Assembly (NCBI GenBank): GCA_018399395.1
Contig: JAGYOI010000125.1
Location: 1-5,195, forward strand
DNA from: Prolixibacteraceae bacterium
GTDB taxonomy: Bacteria > Bacteroidota > Bacteroidia > Bacteroidales > Prolixibacteraceae
Length of the DNA stretch: 5,195 nucleotides
Reading direction: 5' to 3'
Numbering within the stretch: position 1 is the stretch's first letter; the number at the start of each line of letters is the position of its first letter. Under the pieces are notes generated by a model. The model was not told the DNA's origin. It searched no databases and saw only the letters and a list, made by a program, of their open reading frames with translations. The position numbers and the translations under genes are program-made. Shown here one piece after another: positions 1 through 5,195 of this stretch.

Positions 1-1
1 T

Positions 2-787
2 ACAGTTGCCTATAACGGGGCTTCATCAAAACATGTCGATTTAGTAGTGCTGGCCGAGGGGTATCGTGAAGATGAAATGAAGAAATTTTCTTCGGATGTG
101 CGACGGCTGACCGACTCGCTGTTTGCAGCTGCCCCTTTTGCTGACCTCCGTGATAAGTTTAATGTGTTGGCATTACAAATCCCTTCGGTTGAGAGTGGCA
201 CCGATATCCCGGGCGAACATCAGTTCAGTAATACGGCATTCAATTCGCACTATTACACCTTTGGCTCACCACGCTATTTAACGGTTAGCGATATGAAAAG
301 TGTTTACGATGTGCTCGATGGTGTAGCCTGGGATCATATATACATTTTGGTGAATGATGAGCGTTACGGCGGTGGTGGATTTTATAATTTCTTAAGTGTT
401 TGCAGTTCTGACAATATTCGTTCGCCTTTTGTGTTTTGTCACGAATTTGGACATGGATTTGCAGGATTAGCCGATGAATATTATTCTTCAGCTACTTCAT
501 ATAACGATTTTTACAATGTTGAAGTTGAACCCTGGGAGCCAAATATTACAACAATGGTTCAATTCAATAAAAAATGGTTCAGGCAGATTAAAGAAGGTAT
601 TCCAATTCCTACACCACGTGAGACTAAATACTCCGGGAAAATCGGTGTATTTGAAGGAGGTGGATATCTGGAAGAAGGAATTTACAGTCCGGTTATGAGT
701 TGCTGGATGAAGGAAGAGTCAGCCGGTGAATTTTGTCCGGTTTGCCAAAAGGCAATAAAAGAGATGATTTTACTGCATTGTAAGTAG
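2..787 (+). CDS. Peptidase M64 family zinc metalloendopeptidase, C-terminal part (5' end outside window)
   Basis: This is a metalloendopeptidase of the M64 (IgA-peptidase-type) family, expected to cleave proteins outside the cytoplasm. The frame is open to the left edge, and codons from base 2 read T-V-A-Y-N-G then VDLVVLAEGY, the usual opening of the M64 catalytic domain. The GTG at 47 is therefore an internal valine, not a start. The zinc site is HEFGHGFAGLADEY at bases 440-481: HExxH gives two His ligands and the catalytic Glu, and the downstream Asp of the ADEY stretch is the likely third ligand. Other family marks are the P-S-V-E-S-G-T-D-I-P segment (about bases 182-214) and a cysteine-rich tail, C-W-M then F-C-P-V-C, at about 701-748. 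The protein ends about 12 residues after that tail, with no type IX secretion C-terminal domain, so export would depend on the unseen N-terminus. The last 18 bases overlap the convergent PanE-like gene. The family call is firm; the substrate is unknown. Confidence 0.9.
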   Translation, partial: TVAYNGASSKHVDLVVLAEGYREDEMKKFSSDVRRLTDSLFAAAPFADLRDKFNVLALQIPSVESGTDIPGEHQFSNTAFNSHYYTFGSPRYLTVSDMKSVYDVLDGVAWDHIYILVNDERYGGGGFYNFLSVCSSDNIRSPFVFCHEFGHGFAGLADEYYSSATSYNDFYNVEVEPWEPNITTMVQFNKKWFRQIKEGIPIPTPRETKYSGKIGVFEGGGYLEEGIYSPVMSCWMKEESAGEFCPVCQKAIKEMILLHCK

Positions 788-1786
788 AATTTCATCCAGA
801 TTTTTGTATCCAATATCACGTTTGCCATCTTCTATTTCGTGAACCATTTTCACAAGCTTTTCATTTACAGGAATATCAATACCTGTTTCTTTGGCTTTTT
901 TCACTAAAAAGCCGTTCAGATAGTCTATTTCAGTTTGTTCACCCCGTTCGAGCGACTGTAGAATCGATGATTTTACATTCCTGTATTTAATTCCAAATAC
1001 CCGAATGGTTAAGTGTTTACGAATCCTGTTATAGAGGGAGTTACCGCTAATAAGATTGTAGTAGTTTATTTGATTGGAATACTCGGGGATATTTATTTTT
1101 AAGGCATTGGCAACTTCAATGGCTTCTTCAATAACCTTAAGAAAAATATTACGCAGATTGGTATTGGTGATCAACGAGCCAATACTTAACCCGGATATGG
1201 CACCTAAAGTGGTCACACACGAGTTTACCACAAGCTTAGAAAAAATATGTTCGTTGATATTCCCGACAACACTGGTACTGGCAATTGTTCCTAACAAATA
1301 CTGAAGATTATCGAGCCTATGGTCGTCTTTGCCGTTTAATTTTCCGATCATCATGTCACCCCCTGAGGTCATTACGGCCGAACCGTCAGGGTTAAGCGTA
1401 GCACCCCAACCAACCATTGCCCCTACAATACGGTCGCTACCTGCAATAAGTGATAGCTCTTCCTCACAAAAACCATCCTGCATCGATACGATTAGCCCCT
1501 CTGGCGATAGTTTTTTCATCACTTCGCGCGTGGGCTCCAACATATCGAATGATTTGGTTGCTAATAAAACATAGTTGTAATTTCCGGGTGTGTCATCAAT
1601 CGATCCGTATGCTTTTACCGAAATATTGAAATGACGTTTACGGATACTAAAACGGAGCCCTTTGTTATTGATTTTTTGTGCAATGCTTTCATTTTTGCAA
1701 GCTATCTCAACATCAAATTCATTTGTTGCTAAAATACCTGCTGTAACACTGCCGATTGCCCCAGAACCAATAACTAAAATTTTCAT
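770..1786 (-). CDS. Ketopantoate reductase (PanE/ApbA) family NAD(P)-dependent oxidoreductase
   Basis: The family reduces 2-dehydropantoate to pantoate with NADPH for pantothenate/CoA synthesis in the cytosol. The 338-residue protein starts directly in the first Rossmann strand, MKILVIGSGAIGS, with the GxGxxG nucleotide loop at residues 7-12, which supports this ATG. The C-terminal helical domain carries K184 and N188 (matching catalytic K176 and N180 of E. coli PanE) and E286 in TEIDYLNG (matching E256). Two departures stand out. The usual QNG-type loop is Q-D-G (D104), and the residue matching E. coli N184 is T192. K184 and E286 are 102 residues apart against 80 in E. coli, so about 22 residues are inserted, probably within residues 235-270; this makes it longer than the ~300-residue norm. 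It could be true PanE or a relative acting on another 2-keto acid, so no symbol is given. There is no Shine-Dalgarno; the leader is A-rich. It lies 115 bases downstream of the U32 gene on the same strand. Confidence 0.85.
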   Translation of the reverse strand: MKILVIGSGAIGSVTAGILATNEFDVEIACKNESIAQKINNKGLRFSIRKRHFNISVKAYGSIDDTPGNYNYVLLATKSFDMLEPTREVMKKLSPEGLIVSMQDGFCEEELSLIAGSDRIVGAMVGWGATLNPDGSAVMTSGGDMMIGKLNGKDDHRLDNLQYLLGTIASTSVVGNINEHIFSKLVVNSCVTTLGAISGLSIGSLITNTNLRNIFLKVIEEAIEVANALKINIPEYSNQINYYNLISGNSLYNRIRKHLTIRVFGIKYRNVKSSILQSLERGEQTEIDYLNGFLVKKAKETGIDIPVNEKLVKMVHEIEDGKRDIGYKNLDEILLTMQ

Positions 1787-1875
1787 TTCGTGTATACTTT
1801 TTTCGTTGCAATTACGAGGGTGTTTTATTAATGTTGCTTATCCTGATTTTACATAAGCGGGGAAAAACAGAGAGG

Positions 1876-1883
1876 CAAAGTTA
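1876..1883 (-). promoter_or_regulatory. Possible Bacteroidota -7 promoter box for the PanE-like gene
   Basis: Read on the minus strand, this site is TAACTTTG, an exact match to the Bacteroidota primary sigma factor -7 consensus TAnnTTTG. It lies in the 115-base gap between the U32 stop and the PanE-like start, about 90 bases upstream of that ATG. A good -33 TTTG partner is missing: the nearest candidate, ATTG, is about 24 bases upstream of the box, further than usual. The match is short and the region is A/T-rich, so chance is possible. I see no convincing hairpin-plus-T-run terminator for the upstream operon in the gap, so read-through is also possible. Confidence 0.35.
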
Positions 1884-1901
1884 ACCAATTGATTCGTTTT
1901 G

Positions 1902-3896
1902 CTAAGTCAATCCCATTTTAAAATTAAAATTGCCTGATGGCTGAATTTGTTCTGATTTTAGCAACCTCTTCTTTATTGTTTGCGGGGTATTTTTCGACGG
2001 TGGGGTATGGCTCATGTCAATTAAAAACTTATGAAAGCCAAACCGGGTAAGCTTTTCTTTATATTGAGTGAGCGAAACCGGATTCTCAGGTAGCGTAATC
2101 GTTACACCGTCTTTCACTTCTTTTCTGAAAGTTTCGCCGGTTTTATCTTTGAACGGTACATCTTTTTCAAGTTTTACAGGCATACGCGAATAAAACAACT
2201 CAGGGTAGAAAAATACGGGTACAATTCCGTTGCGGTCAGAGCCCTTGGCCATGTTGTCGATATCGTTTTCGAGCGGGTAAACATAGTTGATAACCTTTTC
2301 TTCGTTAACGGTTTTTATGGCTGCATCGTTAAACAGGTAAACGTTTTCGTTGGTCATCACCCGTACCTTGCCGGGTAATAATCGCAACTGCGATAAGTGA
2401 CTGATTGAGAAAGTGTTTAGCCCGGCTTTGATTAATCGTATTGCTTCGCTGTGGTAAAAATCGAGTTTGCCCTCGGGTATAAATTTTGGTAGTTCAATCC
2501 ATACTTTGCTGATGTTCTTTTTGATAAAGGGCAGGGAAGGGTTGAAGGTTTTTAAATCGTTCATGTTGAAATTGAGTAAAATACCGTCAAAATCTTCGAG
2601 TCTGATTTTTTTCAACCATTGCAGGCTGTCGATGCGGATGAAAACCTGCGGGCGTGTGTTTTGGGGCTTCGAATGCTTCAAACTGTCGAAAACCTTGCGT
2701 TGCAGTCCTTTTGGCGCGCGGTCGTTAATTTTTATGTTGTCGGTTTTAATTTTCGACGGGAATTTCATTTTAACACCGGCCAGATAAACTTCATCACCCG
2801 GTAAAATTTCTTTATTGTTGGTGCTGAACGACCAAACCCCGTTGTCTTCGTCTTTTATTTCGAAGGCTTTCAGCACGGTTTGCCTGTCGGTTTCTTTATT
2901 TCTGAACCGCAGGCGACAGTTGTCTTCCGGCTTAATGTGGCTTGAAAAATATACTTTGCCGCTTTCAATACCTTCAACTTTACCAATAAACAATCCGGTG
3001 TTTGCCGATTGCGTAATGGCCTCCGATACATTTTTGCCCATGAAGTAGTCGGTTTTTTCGCGTGCCAGGTCATATTCGAGTTCCTGTTGTGCTTCGATAA
3101 TTATCTCTTCATTATCAATGGCTTTGCGGTATGCACTGGCAACCTGGTACACGTATTCGGCTGGTTTCAGGCGGCCTTCAACCTTCAACGAATCTATTTT
3201 AAGGGATTTTAGGTATGGGATATGTTTGATTAGTTCGTTGTCTTTCAGACTGAAAAAATACTGTTCGGCTTTGTTTTGGGTATATATGCGTCGGCAAGGC
3301 TGCATGCAAATACCACGGTTGGCTCCTGAGCCTCCCAGGAAGCTGCTAAACAGGCACATGCCCGAAAAAGAATAGCAAAGCGCCCCATGAATGAAAAGTT
3401 CAAGTTCGATTTTGGCTTTTTCGGCAATGGTTTTCAGCTCGACAGGAGTAAGTTCGCGGGCAACCACAGCCCTTGTTATGCCCTTTTGTCCGGCATGGTT
3501 CACGCCAATTGAATTATGAATGCCCATTTGTGTGCTGGCATGCAGTTCCAGTTTTGGGAAAAACTTGCGGGCAATAAAATATACGCCCCAGTCCTGAATA
3601 ATTACCGCATCGGGTTTTAACTGCTCAAGCACAAAAAGTGTATCGATTAGCTGTGGTATTTCAGTATTTTTGATAACCGTGTTCAGTGTGATGTAAACCT
3701 TCACATTTTCTTTACGGGCTTGCTCAATCATAACCGTAACCTGCCACGGACTGAAATTGTTGGCCCGGCCACGGGCGTTAAAGTTTTTAAGTCCGAGGTA
3801 AATAGCATCGGCACCAGCTGCCAGTGCGGCATAAAAAGCCTCGTTGTTTCCAACAGGCATGAGTAATTCGGGTTTATGTGGTTGTTGGTTTGTCAT
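1902..3896 (-). CDS. U32 family (peptidase U32-like) Fe-S protein, probable RNA hydroxylation factor, RlhA-like
   Basis: U32 proteins were named as peptidases, but characterised members (RlhA, TrhP, UbiU/UbiV) support hydroxylation of RNA or quinones using an Fe-S cluster. This 664-residue protein opens with the typical E-L-L-M-P-V-G then A-G-A-D-A-I-Y-L-G (residues 10-35) of the TIM-barrel-like domain. The U32 signature ELFIHGALCYSFSGMC is at residues 166-181. Four cysteines, C174, C181, C197 and C201 (spacing x6, x15, x3), are placed as in [4Fe-4S] members. S-L-K-V-E-G-R-L-K follows at 236-244. Residues about 295-375 look like a small beta-rich domain, followed by a divergent second alpha/beta region. 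Length and two-part build match E. coli RlhA (about 650 residues; 23S rRNA 5-hydroxycytidine) better than TrhP (about 450), but a tRNA target cannot be excluded. The start is 11 bases after the feoB stop, without a Shine-Dalgarno, suggesting one transcript. Confidence 0.85.
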   Translation of the reverse strand: MTNQQPHKPELLMPVGNNEAFYAALAAGADAIYLGLKNFNARGRANNFSPWQVTVMIEQARKENVKVYITLNTVIKNTEIPQLIDTLFVLEQLKPDAVIIQDWGVYFIARKFFPKLELHASTQMGIHNSIGVNHAGQKGITRAVVARELTPVELKTIAEKAKIELELFIHGALCYSFSGMCLFSSFLGGSGANRGICMQPCRRIYTQNKAEQYFFSLKDNELIKHIPYLKSLKIDSLKVEGRLKPAEYVYQVASAYRKAIDNEEIIIEAQQELEYDLAREKTDYFMGKNVSEAITQSANTGLFIGKVEGIESGKVYFSSHIKPEDNCRLRFRNKETDRQTVLKAFEIKDEDNGVWSFSTNNKEILPGDEVYLAGVKMKFPSKIKTDNIKINDRAPKGLQRKVFDSLKHSKPQNTRPQVFIRIDSLQWLKKIRLEDFDGILLNFNMNDLKTFNPSLPFIKKNISKVWIELPKFIPEGKLDFYHSEAIRLIKAGLNTFSISHLSQLRLLPGKVRVMTNENVYLFNDAAIKTVNEEKVINYVYPLENDIDNMAKGSDRNGIVPVFFYPELFYSRMPVKLEKDVPFKDKTGETFRKEVKDGVTITLPENPVSLTQYKEKLTRFGFHKFLIDMSHTPPSKNTPQTIKKRLLKSEQIQPSGNFNFKMGLT

Positions 3897-3907
3897 AGCT
3901 TATGTAT

Positions 3908-5194
3908 TCAGAAAAACAACCCGGCAACTTTCGATACAAGAAACGAGAATATCCAGGCCAGGGAAGTGGCATAGGTAATATTGAACAATGCCCATTTCCA
4001 TTTGCCGGTTTCTTTGCGTATGGCAGCGATAACTGCTATACACGGAATGTATATCAACACAAATACCAACAATGCCAGGGTGGTGGGTTTGGAATATACT
4101 TTTTGACCGATACGTTCGCCTTTGCTGTATCTCTGGTTTTGCAGTGCTTCACGCAATGAATCTTCATCTTCGCCGGCATACAGTACGCCCATGGTGCTCA
4201 CCACAATTTCTTTGGCTATAACACCCGAAAGCAGGCTCACGCTTATTTTCCAGTCGAACCCGATTGGCCGCAGCACGGGCTCAATAAAGCGTCCCATGTG
4301 CCCCAGGTACGAGCTGTATTGCTGTTCTTGCCCTATTTTGTAATTGAGTTGCTTCTCTACGGTATTTAAACTGTCAAGAAACATTGTTTTTTTATTTTCA
4401 GCGATTTGATGTCCCGTATTTTTTTCTTGATTGTCAAATTTTTGTTGTTGTTCTACAACTTGTTGCAATTGTGTTTCGTATTGTTCAATTTTTTCGTTTG
4501 TACGGGGAAAATAACTTAAAAACCATACAATAATAGAAGCCCACAGAATGATACCGCCCATCTTTTTCAGGTATTCCTTGGCTTTCATCCACATATGGCG
4601 AATGGCCGAGCGCAGGGTAGGGATGCGATATGGCGGTAGCTCCATTACAAAAGGTGCTTCTTTAACCCTGAAAATAGTCTTTTTTAAGAGCAATGCTGTA
4701 AGTATCGATACTACAATACCGGCCAGGTAAATGCCAAATATTACGGTTCCCGCACTTTGTGGGAAAATAGCCCCGGCAATAAGTATATAAACCGGCAAAC
4801 GTGCACTGCACGACATAAACGGGATAATGAGAATGGTCAGTATACGGTCGCTGCGGTTTTCAAGTGTACGGGTTGACATGATAGCGGGCACATTACAGCC
4901 AAAACCCATAATGAGCGGGATGAACGATTTACCGTGAAGGCCGATTAAGTGCATCAGCCTGTCCATGATGAAAGCCACGCGCGACATGTAGCCCGTATCT
5001 TCCATTAACGAAATAAAAAAGAACAGGATAACAATGTTGGGCAGAAATACGAGCACCCCGCCAACGCCACCGAATATCCCATCAACTACAAGGTCGTGTG
5101 CCGGGCCGGCTGGTAAAATACTTCCCACAACCCCGCCAAGCCAGCTAATCCCCATGTCAATCCAGTCGGCCGGAAACTGGCCTAAAAAGAAAGT
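3908..5194 (-). CDS. feoB: Ferrous iron transport protein B, membrane domain (N-terminal GTPase part outside window)
   Basis: FeoB imports Fe2+ across the inner membrane, coupled to an N-terminal G-protein domain. Only the last 428 codons are here. The frame is open to the right edge, and codons before the ATG at 5155 read as FeoB (L-G-Q-F-P-A-D-W-I-D), so that Met is internal. Counting from it, the visible marks are DGIFGGVGGVLVFLPN (25-40), MEDTGYMSR (51-59), the first Gate motif GFGCNVPAIM (84-93), FMSCSARLPVY (113-123) with its conserved Cys, GVIAKEIVVSTMGVLY (311-326), and Y-I-P-C-I-A (369-374) in a late membrane helix. Hydrophobic helices are evident around 31-50, 105-130, 137-158, 199-215, 303-322, 358-378 and 389-414. 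Residues about 219-282 form a Gln/Glu/Lys-rich probable coiled coil that E. coli FeoB lacks. It is followed after 11 bases by the U32 gene. Any FeoA or regulator would lie off the right edge. Confidence 0.95.
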   Translation of the reverse strand, partial: TFFLGQFPADWIDMGISWLGGVVGSILPAGPAHDLVVDGIFGGVGGVLVFLPNIVILFFFISLMEDTGYMSRVAFIMDRLMHLIGLHGKSFIPLIMGFGCNVPAIMSTRTLENRSDRILTILIIPFMSCSARLPVYILIAGAIFPQSAGTVIFGIYLAGIVVSILTALLLKKTIFRVKEAPFVMELPPYRIPTLRSAIRHMWMKAKEYLKKMGGIILWASIIVWFLSYFPRTNEKIEQYETQLQQVVEQQQKFDNQEKNTGHQIAENKKTMFLDSLNTVEKQLNYKIGQEQQYSSYLGHMGRFIEPVLRPIGFDWKISVSLLSGVIAKEIVVSTMGVLYAGEDEDSLREALQNQRYSKGERIGQKVYSKPTTLALLVFVLIYIPCIAVIAAIRKETGKWKWALFNITYATSLAWIFSFLVSKVAGLFF

Positions 5195-5195
5195 A

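Noticed and set aside
47..49. GTG as a start codon for the M64 gene
   Set aside because: The frame is open to the left edge and the codons before it encode the conserved start of the M64 catalytic domain, so the gene begins outside the window.
1329..1574. Plus-strand 81-codon open frame within the PanE-like gene
   Set aside because: It is the shadow of the conserved reductase frame on the other strand, with no domain of its own.
2467..2787. 106-codon plus-strand open frame inside the U32 gene
   Set aside because: It lies antisense to a well-conserved coding region, shows no recognisable domain, and has Leu/Phe/Ser-rich composition typical of a reverse-strand shadow.
3902..4159. 85-codon plus-strand open frame starting in the feoB-U32 junction
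   Set aside because: It is almost wholly antisense to the conserved FeoB C-terminus and has no recognisable motif or start signal.
4441..4470. TTG/GTT-rich stretch with a GTTGT-TCT-ACAAC inverted repeat
   Set aside because: It is explained by clustered Gln codons (CAA) in the coiled-coil insert of FeoB; the 5-base stem is too short to suggest a functional hairpin.
5153..5155. ATG (minus strand) as the start of a short FeoB-like protein
   Set aside because: The 13 codons upstream continue the FeoB sequence to the window edge, so this is an internal methionine of a full FeoB.

Overview
The window looks like Bacteroidota chromosomal DNA. The genes lack Shine-Dalgarno sequences and have A/T-rich starts. 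There is one good match to the Bacteroidota -7 promoter box, and the proteins (M64 peptidase, FeoB with a Gln-rich coiled-coil insert, long U32 protein) fit that phylum. A marine or gut Bacteroidales/Marinilabiliales-type genome is my guess, not something the sequence proves. Nearly all of the window is coding.

Layout from left to right. (1) Bases 2-787, plus strand: the C-terminal part of an M64-family zinc metallopeptidase, whose 5' end lies off the left edge. (2) Bases 770-1786, minus strand: a complete ketopantoate-reductase-family (PanE/ApbA) oxidoreductase. It converges on the peptidase, and the two coding regions overlap by 18 bases. (3) Bases 1787-1901: a 115-base spacer with a probable minus-strand -7 box. 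(4) Bases 1902-3896, minus strand: a complete 664-residue U32-family protein with a four-cysteine Fe-S cluster motif, closest in size and architecture to the 23S rRNA cytidine hydroxylation factor RlhA. (5) Bases 3908-5194, minus strand: the membrane part of the ferrous iron transporter FeoB, whose GTPase N-terminus lies off the right edge.

feoB and the U32 gene are 11 bases apart and are probably one transcript (feoB first), linking iron import to an iron-sulfur RNA-modification-type protein. The PanE-like gene lies downstream on the same strand. It may be read through from that operon or driven by its own promoter in the 115-base gap. The M64 peptidase belongs to a separate plus-strand unit.

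I see no mobile element, CRISPR array, RNA gene or clear novel system. The observations most worth a check are the feoB-U32 pairing, the altered substrate-pocket residues and insertion of the PanE-like enzyme, and the FeoB insert.
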